DNA of 64,000 nt from Candidatus Bathyarchaeota archaeon. Lineage in GTDB: Archaea; Thermoproteota; Bathyarchaeia; Bathyarchaeales; Bathycorpusculaceae. The stretch lies in contig JAOZHW010000003.1 of NCBI GenBank assembly GCA_026014685.1, positions 132,220 to 196,219 on the forward strand, given 5' to 3'. Under the pieces are notes generated by a model. That model was not told the origin of the DNA. It saw nothing but the letters and a program-made list of their open reading frames with translations, and made no database searches. Shown here one piece after another: positions 1 through 10,129 of the stretch. The translations under genes were made by a program, and so were the position numbers. How positions within the stretch are numbered: position 1 is the stretch's first letter; every line of letters begins with the position of its first letter.

Positions 1-217
1 TTAAGCCGCCTTCTTTTAGGATGCCCAGTGTGCTGTAGACGGTTGCGAGGCTGACGGTTGGGTTTGTTTTTTTGATTTCGGTGTAGATTTTTTGTGGGCT
101 TGGGTGTTCGCGGCTGGCGAGGGCGGTTTTGCAGATGGCTATGCGTTGGGGGGTGGCTTTGTAGCCTTTGCTGCGGAGAGCTTGAATGATGGTGGTTTCT
201 GTTTTCGGTGGTTGCAT
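1..217 (-). CDS. PerR/Fur-family metal-dependent repressor (3' part outside window)
   Basis: The reading frame starts at an ATG (complement of 215-217) and runs off the left edge, giving 72 residues. They match the winged-helix N-terminus of Fur/PerR proteins: an LRSKGYKATPQR segment at about residues 14-25 (the family's G-x-R-x-T-x-Q-R helix) and a VSLATVYSTLGIL recognition helix near residues 58-70. The metal- and peroxide-sensing C-terminal domain lies outside the window. The gene is divergent from katG with about 70 bp between starts, the classical arrangement for a PerR-type peroxide sensor controlling a catalase. Assignment to Fur/PerR is secure; PerR rather than Fur or Zur is inferred from the neighbour. 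Confidence 0.85.
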   Translation of the reverse strand, partial: MQPPKTETTIIQALRSKGYKATPQRIAICKTALASREHPSPQKIYTEIKKTNPTVSLATVYSTLGILKEGGL

Positions 218-223
218 ACTTAA

Positions 224-235
224 TATTAGGTAATA
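224..235. promoter_or_regulatory. Candidate PerR/Fur operator (TATTA-GG-TAATA)
   Basis: A perfect 5-bp inverted repeat with a 2-nt spacer lies in an AT-rich stretch between the divergent Fur-family gene and katG, directly upstream of the katG TATA box. Position and AT-rich dyad fit a Fur/PerR-type operator controlling both genes. The repeat is short, so the functional call is inference. Confidence 0.4.
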
Positions 236-241
236 ATAATT

Positions 242-249
242 CTTAAATA
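242..249 (+). promoter_or_regulatory. katG TATA box
   Basis: CTTAAATA, about 40 bp before the katG ATG, resembles an archaeal TATA element and predicts transcription start near 270. An AGGAG ribosome-binding site follows at 276-280, 8 nt before the ATG at 289. Confidence 0.5.
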
Positions 250-273
250 CATTTTTCAAGATTGTTAAAGTAG

Positions 274-2457
<2,184 letters not shown>

Positions 2458-2484
2458 ATTTAACCCCGAAGGTGCATAAGGTAA

Positions 2485-2506
2485 ACCTTTTTCCCTCTTT
2501 TTTGTG
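2485..2506 (+). terminator. T-rich terminator after katG
   Basis: Pyrimidine-rich sequence with two T runs (CCTTTTTCCCTCTTTTTT) about 30 bp after the katG stop, the usual form of an archaeal factor-independent terminator. Confidence 0.5.
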
Positions 2507-2579
2507 TTCTTTTTATAACAACCAGCAAAGAGTCGGAGAAACAGAATGGTTTCGCGTTGGAACTAAAAAAGCAGATCGG

Positions 2580-2861
2580 CTAGCACTGTTTTGATGTTCT
2601 GTTTTGTTTGTTCTCTAAAAGTTGCTGGAGGGGCTGAAAACCCATCAGGTGAATGTGGCTTGTGCATTTGTTGCATCGGATGACCACTTCGTCTAAAACG
2701 TAGTCTTTGACGTTTATGTCCAGAATCGAGTAAACCTCGTCTGAGCAGTCGTCTGGCGAGATTTTTGCTCCGCACTCTGGGCAGCGAAACGCCCCATTTC
2801 GATCCATCATCGAGAGGTTCACCTTGTACGCGGTGACTTGTTTGGTTCTTTTTTGCTTCAT
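2580..2861 (-). CDS. Small zinc-ribbon protein, function unknown
   Basis: A 93-residue basic protein with two CxxC knuckles, Cys27/Cys30 (CPEC) and Cys63/Cys66 (CNKC), spaced as in a zinc ribbon. The linker is acidic with an additional Cys-Asp segment; the tail is polar. A GGGAG site lies 11 nt before the ATG at 2861. It converges on katG and is divergent from the nfu gene. No catalytic domain is visible; nucleic-acid or protein binding is the generic expectation for such ribbons, but I do not recognise a named family. Confidence 0.7.
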   Translation of the reverse strand: MKQKRTKQVTAYKVNLSMMDRNGAFRCPECGAKISPDDCSDEVYSILDINVKDYVLDEVVIRCNKCTSHIHLMGFQPLQQLLENKQNRTSKQC

Positions 2862-3035
2862 TCTTTTACATCTCCCTTGTTTTTTAGTTTTGGTGGCTAC
2901 TATATTAATCGGTTTTTCAGAATCTTTCCCAAATTAAGACCATATTCTGCGTTTAAATTGAATATGGGTAAAGTGTGTTGGCAATAGGAATCTTTTATTA
3001 GGCAAAATAATCCTTCAAAGGGTAAGTGAAGTATT

Positions 3036-3269
3036 ATGGCTGAATCAATCCAAAAACGGGTACAAGCAGCACTCGACGACATACGCCCCCAAATCCAGAT
3101 GGACGGCGGAGACGTAGAACTCGTCGCAGTTGAAGGCAAAATCGTAAAAGTCCGCTTAGTCGGGCACTGCGCAGGCTGCCCCATGTCTCAGATGACGCTT
3201 AAAAACGGCATCGAAGCACACCTAAAAGCAGTTGTCCCCGAAGTTCAAAGCGTTGAAGCGGTACGTTAA
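3036..3269 (+). CDS. NifU C-terminal-domain (Nfu) Fe-S scaffold protein
   Basis: A 77-residue stand-alone Nfu domain. The conserved core is present: the QMDGGDVELV strand near residues 21-30 and the cluster-binding CxxC at Cys45 and Cys48 (HCAGCPMS). Such single-domain Nfu proteins carry a [4Fe-4S] cluster bridged between two subunits and pass it to apo-proteins. It starts at ATG after a purine-rich AGGGTAAGTGAAG leader. The window encodes many Fe-S enzymes that could be clients (radical SAM proteins, RnfC, Mrp). The structured intergenic element at 3366-3433 lies downstream. Confidence 0.93.
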   Translation: MAESIQKRVQAALDDIRPQIQMDGGDVELVAVEGKIVKVRLVGHCAGCPMSQMTLKNGIEAHLKAVVPEVQSVEAVR

Positions 3270-3365
3270 AGGTAACGCATCGCAACCAATTTTTCTGCTC
3301 AAGTTTATTTTTGTTATAGATTCTGTTTTCATAAACCATAAGTGCATAAATTGGCTTATTGTTGG

Positions 3366-3433
3366 GTGGGCTAAGAAGGATGCATTTGATGGTTCGCCAT
3401 CACACTATGCACTCCGCACAATTCTTAGCCCAC
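3366..3433. other. Nested inverted-repeat element with UUCG hairpin
   Basis: Perfect 12-bp arms GTGGGCTAAGAA (3366-3377) and TTCTTAGCCCAC (3422-3433) enclose a TGCA/TGCA pairing (3381-3384 with 3408-3411) and a 5-bp GATGG/CCATC hairpin (3388-3401) capped by TTCG, a hyperstable RNA tetraloop on the + strand. It lies between the nfu stop and the end of a convergent gene. It could be a terminator-like or stand-alone structured RNA, or the footprint of a small mobile element. No coding potential is apparent. Confidence 0.6.
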
Positions 3434-3461
3434 TTCTGCGTCGTATTTTCAAGATACAGTG

Positions 3462-4622
3462 TTATTGCTGTTTGCTATTTTCATGGTTTCTAACCCTGTG
3501 GTGTTTCTTAAAGTAAACCAGATACCCAGAAATAACCACCGCAAGTATGACCCAAAGCGAAACTAACCCTAAGCTTGCAGTAGTTTGTGTAAAAAAAGAG
3601 TTGCTTCCAACAACGCTAATGTCTTCAGAAAACGCTTCAATGCCCGCCCACTCGGCTTTTACCATGAACGCACCTGTTGCGGTTGGTAACCATGTTGCGA
3701 TGTATGACCCGTCTTGATTAGTCACCGCTGATGTAAATGGGTTCCACTCACCGACAGCTGGAACCATGTATGAAAGGATCACCGTTTCGCCAATCAGAGG
3801 TGTTCCTTCTTGGCTGCAAAGGGTACCGCTGATGTCTACTCCGAAACCAAGCTCCGTCTGAGCGGTACTTGTTGAAATAGAAATGACTACGGGAGGCGAC
3901 ACCTTTATGAAATCAATTTTGAACGAAGACCACCCGCCCACGTTCCCTATTGCACGCTCATGCGCAACGGGAATACCCTTACTTGGAGGATGCCCAAACC
4001 CCACAGTATCAGGTCTAATCGCTGAAGACTCAGTGGCAACCTTAACTGAATCTACAAACAATGTGTAGACACCTTTAATGTATTCCAACTTGAATGTCTG
4101 GGTGTCAGCGCTTGGTTCCCAACCGTAAACCACAGATCGATAGACTTGGCTGCCTAAGAGATAGACACGGATTGCTGTTCGTGTCCAACTTGCTTCGTTA
4201 TCTGCCCAAACCTGCAGAACAGTGTCAGCAGAACTGTTCCCAAACGTTCCCCTAGAAATCCACAGACCAGTTCCCCAGTCGCTTATGCAATCATATGTCA
4301 AGTCAAATTCAACTACAAAGTCGCCTGAGGCGGGGAAAGGATTGAAGGCACTTGTGATACAGGGGAAACTTGTACCGTCGCCAGTGCTCGCAAGAGTCAC
4401 TTGACTGTCCGCAACGGTAACTGATCCGCCGAAGGCTGGAAGACCTGACATGTTGGTATTCTCTTGAACTGTCCATTTCATGTCGTTAACTCTGTTTCCG
4501 TCGAAATGGTCAAAGAGAGAATTCTTAGAGGCAATTTCGCTTGCTTTCGCCGAAGTATGCGTTAAAGAGAAAACGCATAGTACTAATAACACTATCATCG
4601 TGGCAGAGATTGATTTTTTCAT
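3462..4622 (-). CDS. Secreted, membrane-anchored protein with LamG/Ig-like domains
   Basis: About 386 residues from the ATG at 4622. The frame is open to a GTG/CTG-rich stretch upstream, but only this ATG places an MKKS signal peptide at the N-terminus. A hydrophobic signal segment (residues 4-20) is followed by a beta-rich region typical of concanavalin-like (LamG) domains with Trp/Gly/Asp-rich strands, then an Ig-like fold near residues 250-335 (SGTLCSQEGTPLIGETVILSY, NQDGSYIATWLPTATGAF). A C-terminal transmembrane helix (WVILAVVISGYLVYF) is followed by a basic tail. The design suggests a cell-surface protein, possibly carbohydrate-binding. Substrate unknown. A stem-loop lies in its leader. 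Confidence 0.75.
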   Translation of the reverse strand: MKKSISATMIVLLVLCVFSLTHTSAKASEIASKNSLFDHFDGNRVNDMKWTVQENTNMSGLPAFGGSVTVADSQVTLASTGDGTSFPCITSAFNPFPASGDFVVEFDLTYDCISDWGTGLWISRGTFGNSSADTVLQVWADNEASWTRTAIRVYLLGSQVYRSVVYGWEPSADTQTFKLEYIKGVYTLFVDSVKVATESSAIRPDTVGFGHPPSKGIPVAHERAIGNVGGWSSFKIDFIKVSPPVVISISTSTAQTELGFGVDISGTLCSQEGTPLIGETVILSYMVPAVGEWNPFTSAVTNQDGSYIATWLPTATGAFMVKAEWAGIEAFSEDISVVGSNSFFTQTTASLGLVSLWVILAVVISGYLVYFKKHHRVRNHENSKQQ

Positions 4623-5011
4623 GTTGAGACCGCCTAGTCCAGTGAGCATAAATCAACAATAAGTCCCTTTTAGCTCTACTCAGGGAACAAAGTGTTCCGC
4701 TAAGAGAACAATCTCTAAACAGGAGTCGCCGAATCCTAAAACATGAACTAGCAGATCGAAAAAGCAATGCTTGCAAAGCCTAAGTCACAAATTCCGCTGC
4801 CACACCAAAACTGCGTTAAATCCACTCTACTAAAATCGAATGGACAACTAACATTGCCTAAACTAAAAGAGTAGAAATACACATTTTTGAAAGCTTTTTT
4901 AACTTCCAAACCTGATCACACCAATTCAGAAGCCCAAAGTATTGCCGCTTAGGAAATCTGCGGCAGTCTAATAAGCGCAACTCGCTAATCAGTGATTGGG
5001 AGACTGCGCAT
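4623..5011. other. 389-nt intergenic region with a stem-loop, divergent promoters
   Basis: Separates the secreted protein gene (-) from the radical SAM gene (+). Contains an 8-bp stem CTTTTAGC (4667-4674)/GCTAAGAG (4699-4706, one G-U pair) around a 6-bp GGAACA/TGTTCC hairpin (4684-4698). A GGGAG motif near 4998-5002 is the ribosome-binding site of the TTG-initiated gene at 5012. No other gene is visible. Confidence 0.4.
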
Positions 5012-6436
5012 TTGAAAGTCCTGTTCATCGAGCCGCCTAAAGACATCTGGTTTGTCATGGGCGAATACCTGCCGCCGCCGTATGGCATCATCCAACTCGC
5101 CGCGTATCTAGAAAAGCAAAACCTAAACGTCCAAATCGAAATCCTTGACTGTAACGCCGAAAAAGTAGATTGGAAAAAACTTGAAGGGCGCATTGCCGAT
5201 TCTAACCCCGATGTGGTGGCTTGTGCTTCGTTGGCGACATGTAACACCTATCCTGTTGTGAAAACTCTTGAAACAGCCAAACGGGTCGCCCCAAAAGCCC
5301 TCACTGTTACAGGTGGTCAGCATTTCACTGCAACTGCTCAAGAGAGCCTACAGCTTTATCCTGAACTTGACGTAATCGTCCGCAACGAGGGCGAACAGAC
5401 GTTAGCCGAGTTGGTTAAAGCGCGGCAAAACGGTGCGCCTCACGGAAAAATTCAAGGTATCTCCTTTAGAAACCGCGGAGAAGTCGTACATAACGCTTCG
5501 AGACCGTTGATCGAAAACCTTGAGGATTTGCCGTTTCCAGGCTACCACCTCGTCAAAGACAACATGCCAAAATACCACTTTTCCATCATGGGCGGCAAAA
5601 ACTCTCCATACGCACTCATCGAAGGCGCACGCGGATGCAACCACCAATGCACCTTCTGCACACAGTGGCGTCACTGGCAAGCCTGCTGGCGGCTCAAACC
5701 CGCCAAACGCATCGCAGACGAAATGGCGTACTGCAGCGAGGAGTTTGGGAGCCAGATGATTTGGTTGACTGACGATAACTTTGGAACTGGACAGCGTCCC
5801 AGCCAAATCGCCGATGAAATTATTGCCAAAAAACTGCCAAAAGACGCTTGGTGGTTTGTGCAAGCCCGATGCGACGACATAATCCGCAACAAAGACCTGC
5901 TGCCACGGTTGGCGAAGGCGGGGTTAAGCTGGGTTTTGCTCGGCGTAGAAAACTCCAACCCCTCCACACTGGACTACTTCAAGAAAGGCATCACCCCAAA
6001 CGACGCCAAGACGGCAGTGCGGTTGCTGCAGGACAACGGCATATTCGCCCACGCCATGGTCATTATCGGCAACCGCAAAGAAACCCGCCAATCTATCCGC
6101 CAACTCCGCGAGTTCGCTAACGACTTAGACCCCGACTTCATCATGTTCGGCATCCTAACCCCTTTTCCAGGCACAGAAGTCTACGCTGAAGCAGAACGCA
6201 ACGGCTGGATAGAGGACCGCAACTGGAGCCACTACGACATGATCCACGCCATCATGCCCACTGAAACCCTCTCCACCCACGAGGTACAGGAGGAACTCTA
6301 CGGATGCTACCGCGACTTCTACGGCTCTTACAGCAGACGCTTCCGAGGAATATTCGCAGCCAACCCCATGAAACGCCGCACCTTTAGACACATGGCAACA
6401 TGGGGTGTAATGGGAAAAATCAAATTACTATTCTAG
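5012..6436 (+). CDS. B12-binding-domain radical SAM protein
   Basis: A 474-residue protein starting at TTG (5012), chosen because GGGAG lies about 9 nt upstream and the B12-domain strand begins immediately (KVLFIEPP). Residues 1-140 form the cobalamin-binding Rossmann-like domain, without an obvious DxHxxG signature. The radical SAM cluster motif CxxxCxxC is Cys209, Cys213, Cys216 (GCNHQCTFC), followed by a TIM-barrel domain. This architecture is found in methyltransferases, BchE-like cyclases and C-C bond-forming enzymes; the reaction cannot be told from sequence. The following gene starts 9 bp after the stop, suggesting co-transcription with a membrane protein. Confidence 0.9.
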   Translation: MKVLFIEPPKDIWFVMGEYLPPPYGIIQLAAYLEKQNLNVQIEILDCNAEKVDWKKLEGRIADSNPDVVACASLATCNTYPVVKTLETAKRVAPKALTVTGGQHFTATAQESLQLYPELDVIVRNEGEQTLAELVKARQNGAPHGKIQGISFRNRGEVVHNASRPLIENLEDLPFPGYHLVKDNMPKYHFSIMGGKNSPYALIEGARGCNHQCTFCTQWRHWQACWRLKPAKRIADEMAYCSEEFGSQMIWLTDDNFGTGQRPSQIADEIIAKKLPKDAWWFVQARCDDIIRNKDLLPRLAKAGLSWVLLGVENSNPSTLDYFKKGITPNDAKTAVRLLQDNGIFAHAMVIIGNRKETRQSIRQLREFANDLDPDFIMFGILTPFPGTEVYAEAERNGWIEDRNWSHYDMIHAIMPTETLSTHEVQEELYGCYRDFYGSYSRRFRGIFAANPMKRRTFRHMATWGVMGKIKLLF

Positions 6437-6445
6437 GCTAGAGTT

Positions 6446-7138
6446 ATGCGTGGAACTGTGCCTTCCAGTTTTTTCTTGCTGTTTTTGGTTGCTGTGGCAG
6501 TTTTCGGTTTGGCAGTGGTTCCCCTCATCTTACTTGAGCCTAACTTGCAAGCAGACCAAATGCCCTATCGCCGCCCACTCATCAGCGCCCTATACAGTGC
6601 AGTCTGCGTTTTGGGAGTAGTTGCCGTGTTTTACCCCCGGAGGTGCCGCTTGATGTTCAAAAAACCAAACGTTTCTCCCAACCCCAATGCCTCCGCCTCT
6701 TCCACGGTGCAGTTTAGGGGTCATCATCCAGACTGCGAAAAATTCAACGCCAACCGCATCACAATCAGGGGCAGGGCGTTTTGTGCTGCATGCAGCGGTT
6801 TGCTGATAGGTACAATAGTTGCCCTTGTGGGGGTTGTTTTGTTTTCTTTAGGGTTTTTTGATTTTGGGTCTGGAAGTTTGGGTGTTTTAGTGGCTGGAGA
6901 GGTTTTGATGCTTTTGGGGTTGGGGCAGATAAAAATGAAGGGTTACTCTAAAATGGCTGTGAACGGCGTTTTTGTGATTGCCTCTTTTAGTATTCTGGTT
7001 GCGGCGGATTTGTTGGGGCAGAGCTTACTGCTTGATGTCTATGTGCTTGGGTTAATTGTGTTCCTTTTGTGGCTTAGGATTTTGCTCTCTGAATGGCACA
7101 ATAAACGGATCTGTCTGGTGTGTGGCGACTGCGGTTAA
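6446..7138 (+). CDS. DUF2085-like membrane protein
   Basis: A 230-residue integral membrane protein, start ATG 9 bp after the radical SAM stop. Two N-terminal hydrophobic helices are followed by a cytosolic loop with HHPDC and RAFCAACSGLLIG motifs (His/Cys pairs near residues 90-115) and then four more hydrophobic helices; the tail ends in RICLVCGDCG. The HxxC...CxxCxG pattern resembles the DUF2085 family of predicted membrane proteins, where the cysteines may bind metal. Function unknown. It overlaps the convergent zinc-ribbon gene by 4 bp. Confidence 0.65.
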   Translation: MRGTVPSSFFLLFLVAVAVFGLAVVPLILLEPNLQADQMPYRRPLISALYSAVCVLGVVAVFYPRRCRLMFKKPNVSPNPNASASSTVQFRGHHPDCEKFNANRITIRGRAFCAACSGLLIGTIVALVGVVLFSLGFFDFGSGSLGVLVAGEVLMLLGLGQIKMKGYSKMAVNGVFVIASFSILVAADLLGQSLLLDVYVLGLIVFLLWLRILLSEWHNKRICLVCGDCG

Positions 7139-7470
7139 GTTGGGTTAGGTCGGTATTGCCTGCGGCTGTACAGGGCGCCTGCGACGATGAGGACGCCGAT
7201 GATTATTATGATGAAGGGCCAGAAGTCAAATTTTATGCCATAGGTTTGCAGAAGGAAACTCAATCCGATAAGCACGATGATTGTGCCTATTACGATGCCT
7301 ACTATCATGTTGCCGTTGGGCAAGCCGAAGCATTCGTTTTCCATTTTGCGGTAGTGTTCTCGGTCGCTTCCAGGGTAACGTTCGCCGACAGTGTAGAGGG
7401 GGGCGCCGCAGTTAGCGCAATGAACGTTAGTGTCAGGGTTTTGAGTGCCACATCTGCTACAATAAACCAT
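7135..7470 (-). CDS. Zinc-ribbon membrane protein
   Basis: About 111 residues from the ATG at 7470; a GGAG site lies just upstream and an alternative in-frame TTG at 7485 has no site of its own. The N-terminus is a zinc ribbon (MVYCSRCG ... HCANCG, two CxxC pairs), of the kind found in many archaeal membrane proteins. A polar linker precedes two C-terminal hydrophobic helices, including FWPFIIIIIGVLIVAGALY, resembling DUF5668-type segments. Probably a small membrane sensor or scaffold; no enzymatic motif. Confidence 0.75.
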   Translation of the reverse strand: MVYCSRCGTQNPDTNVHCANCGAPLYTVGERYPGSDREHYRKMENECFGLPNGNMIVGIVIGTIIVLIGLSFLLQTYGIKFDFWPFIIIIIGVLIVAGALYSRRQYRPNPT

Positions 7471-7616
7471 ACCTGCTCTCCTCAATTCAGAAGAGGGAAC
7501 GATTTAGTTTTAAGATTTGCGGTAACTAAGGATTCTCCAAGAGCAAACAACTCATCAAAAGGGCATTAATCCATTTGAAAGACTTCTAAAATCTTAAAAA
7601 TTGAAGGCTTAGTTGG

Positions 7617-7694
7617 TGGTGGGGCCTCCCGGATTTGAACCGGAGTCTATAGAGCCCAAGTCTACAAGCCTGGACCAAGCTAGCCGAAGGCCCC
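7617..7694 (-). tRNA. tRNA-Pro(TGG), CCA encoded
   Basis: Reading the complement, a full cloverleaf folds: acceptor GGGGCCT/AGGCCCC with A73 and encoded CCA; D arm with G18-G19; anticodon stem GTAGA/TCTAT around loop CTTGGGC with anticodon TGG; T arm TCCGG/CCGGG around TTCAAAT. No intron. The body is 75 nt plus CCA. It stands alone, about 150 bp from the zinc-ribbon gene start. Confidence 0.96.
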
Positions 7695-7952
7695 ACATTG
7701 GTTGGGTGGAACAGTATTTCCTCTGCATCCATAAAAACCTTGTCAACCCCAAAAGCCAAACCACGCTTCAGCAATGTAGCCGATGCTTTTTGTGGATGAT
7801 GAAATTCTGCCTAAAAATATGCATAACTTAGGTTACTTGCCTCTATATGCCATCTGGAACGGGTGCAGTTTAGTCATAGCTCAGTAAAAGACTATTCATA
7901 ACGCTTATCTTTATGGTTGGCTCTCAATGCGGGTAACTATAGGTGTAGTTTC

Positions 7953-8912
7953 ATGGGAAACATTACAGTCGCCGTTCTTGGACCAGTGGGTTACAGTGGG
8001 GGAATCGGTAAAAAAGGAACATCCACAGACATAACGCTCTACGACGTCAAAAAAGGCGAAGCAACTGTCACTTTAATCGAGCCTACACGTTACCCTGAAC
8101 GTTTAGCGCCCTTATTCTACACTTGCGCTTTAGCTACCAAAGCCATAGTGGTTGTCGACGAATTAAACGCCACATTTGGCGAACAGCTGGTTATGCTTCA
8201 GTGTGCAGGCATAAAAACGGGGTACTTTGTGCTTCGCAATTATATTCCTAAAGAAAAAATTGAGCCACTCATAAAAGGCACAAGTATCGAAGGTTTCGAA
8301 TTCTTGACGGATGACACTAACGTGTTACGTGAGAAACTTCTCGCGGAAGCCGCTCAAGTAAAACCCGTCGAGGGGCAAGCGGTTGGAGCAGTGCCAGTTG
8401 ATCACGCCTTCAACGTGAAAGGTGTCGGTGTTGTCGTTTTAGGTATAGTAGTGTATGGAACTGTCGTGAAGCATGCAAAACTGAAAGCTTTGCCTAGCTC
8501 TAAGGTTGCCGAAGTTCGCTCCATCCAGAAGCATGACGACGAATTTGAAACTGCCTCTTTAGGCGACCGCGTTGGCTTCGCACTTAAGAACGTGGAAGTT
8601 GAAGATTTGGATCGAGGCGTCGTTTTAACGAACGATCCCGCAATCAAAACATCGAATAAACTTGAAACCACTGCTTCTCTTGTCAAGTACTGGCAAACAC
8701 CCATCAAGGCAGGTATGGTTATGCATGTTGGTCACTGGGCTCAGTTCGTCACGGCTAAAATCGAAGCTGCAACTGAGGGAGGAGACTTTAGAAAACCGAA
8801 CCTTACCTTAGCTTTGGATAAACCGTTGGTTTATCGTCCTGGTGATAAGGCCGTTTTGATGTACTTGGAGGGCGCTAAACTGCGGGTGGCGGGAACACTC
8901 GACTTAACATAG
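7953..8912 (+). CDS. SelB/EF-Tu-like protein with degenerate GTPase domain
   Basis: Starts at the ATG at 7953 (AGGTG site 8 nt upstream); the frame extends to a TTG at 7917, but homology begins at MGNITVAVLGP. 319 residues. The N-terminal half looks like a translational GTPase (KKGTSTDITLYD resembles the SelB switch I region), but the P-loop is GPVGYSGGIGKKG rather than GxxxxGK[ST], the DxPGH motif is replaced by EPTRYPERL, and NKxD is absent. Residues about 155-319 fit the beta-barrel domains II/III of EF-Tu/SelB. This matches archaeal EF-Tu-domain proteins of unknown function that have lost GTP hydrolysis. A ribosome- or tRNA-related role is inferred. Confidence 0.75.
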   Translation: MGNITVAVLGPVGYSGGIGKKGTSTDITLYDVKKGEATVTLIEPTRYPERLAPLFYTCALATKAIVVVDELNATFGEQLVMLQCAGIKTGYFVLRNYIPKEKIEPLIKGTSIEGFEFLTDDTNVLREKLLAEAAQVKPVEGQAVGAVPVDHAFNVKGVGVVVLGIVVYGTVVKHAKLKALPSSKVAEVRSIQKHDDEFETASLGDRVGFALKNVEVEDLDRGVVLTNDPAIKTSNKLETTASLVKYWQTPIKAGMVMHVGHWAQFVTAKIEAATEGGDFRKPNLTLALDKPLVYRPGDKAVLMYLEGAKLRVAGTLDLT

Positions 8913-9009
8913 CCGTAACTTGTATGTTCCCATCCGAGCGCACTTCGTACCGATTATACTTGGGGAATTCATATTTGTGATATTGTCCCGAATTTCTGAG
9001 CCCATGTAA

Positions 9010-9612
9010 ACAACGTTTATTACTGATCAGCCTTCAAGCGGCTTTCGGGAAACACCTCTGAAGACTAAAGACAACTCTCGCTTACAAGCCCTAGACACCT
9101 CTATACGCGTAAAGTTAGGTGTATCTCTGGGTGTTGATGGCAAACTTGTATGCTTGGTTGCCTTCGCCGCGATTTATGGCTTAGTCTTCATAAACTACAT
9201 CGATGTGGCGTCTTCAGGGTTTACTTACGGCTATCATGTATGGCTGGTTTTGATGTATTTCTTACCTTTTGTTGGGTTCTCTATGTTTAACCTAAAAAAC
9301 TGGGGCCTCACAGTTGGGTTAGGTTTGTTCGCGTCGCTTATGAACGACGTTTTTTATGGTTTAACCAAATACATCTTCGGCGTATCTTATGACATAAACA
9401 GGTACTACAGTCTATGGCTAATTCCGCAGGGTGAAAAATTGTTCAGCTTGAATTTGGGCTTCACCGAGATCCCCGTTTATTCTTGGATGATGGCACTCTC
9501 AATTTACATCCGAATCGCGGTTGTGGCTGCTCTTTTGTGGTACTGGAAACGCATCCAAACTACAAAAAGCCCTTTGCAACCGACCGCTGCGGTTTTTTCG
9601 GTATCAAAATAG
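9010..9612 (+). CDS. Multi-pass membrane protein, start unclear
   Basis: The frame is open from the stop at 9007-9009, but the first canonical start is TTG at 9154. Codons before that look coding (a polar N-terminus ending in VKLGVSLGVDGKLVCL), so the 152-residue TTG form may be truncated; CTG at 9058 or ATT at 9019 are the only other options. The protein has about four hydrophobic helices (LVAFAAIYGLVFI, WLVLMYFLPFVGF, the region around VGLGLFASLMNDVFYG, IRIAVVAALLWYW) and a short polar tail. No known domain recognised. No tight operon partner. Confidence 0.5.
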   Translation, partial: TTFITDQPSSGFRETPLKTKDNSRLQALDTSIRVKLGVSLGVDGKLVCLVAFAAIYGLVFINYIDVASSGFTYGYHVWLVLMYFLPFVGFSMFNLKNWGLTVGLGLFASLMNDVFYGLTKYIFGVSYDINRYYSLWLIPQGEKLFSLNLGFTEIPVYSWMMALSIYIRIAVVAALLWYWKRIQTTKSPLQPTAAVFSVSK

Positions 9613-9802
9613 TCCTTGTGTGTTGTATGCTTTAATTTAGAATAGGCCTTTTTTGCGTCATCCGTAACTTCTAATCAGGAAATTGTAAAAGGTAACTTTC
9701 GGAGTGGCGCAGTTCATTGATTTATGGAATAATTTAAAATAAGCCTTCTGGTTTATATCAGAGAAACACTAACAAAACAGGCATACAGGGGAAACATGAG
9801 CT

Positions 9803-10003
9803 ATGAGTGATGAAGGCGACACATTCTGGGTATCCTTATTTGAGAGGCTAATCGGTTTACTTCTCATCGTAATCGGAGCAGTCTTGCTCTACTTCACCGC
9901 GACCACAGCCGAATTAGGCGGATTCGGCTTGTTCTTCGGCGTCATAAGCATAGTCTTGGTCATCGTTGGCCTGTTTTTGCTCTTGGTAAAACCGCCACAA
10001 TAA
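9803..10003 (+). CDS. Small two-helix membrane protein
   Basis: A 66-residue protein from ATG, with an acidic N-terminus (MSDEGDTF) and two hydrophobic helices (LLLIVIGAVLLYF and FGVISIVLVIVGLFLLLV) separated by a Gly-rich turn. It stands alone before infB with its own AT-rich upstream region. Proteins of this shape are common in archaeal genomes and are uncharacterised. Coding status is supported by codon pattern and amphipathic layout only. Confidence 0.6.
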   Translation: MSDEGDTFWVSLFERLIGLLLIVIGAVLLYFTATTAELGGFGLFFGVISIVLVIVGLFLLLVKPPQ

Positions 10004-10129
10004 CCCGTCTTATTCTCTTCTTTCCAATGCATGCAAAGGTAGATTAGTTACCCAAAACACAAAATTAAATGAGCGAATTTATTAACAAAAACTGATACAA
10101 TCAACCCTTACTATAGGAGAAAAACGAAG

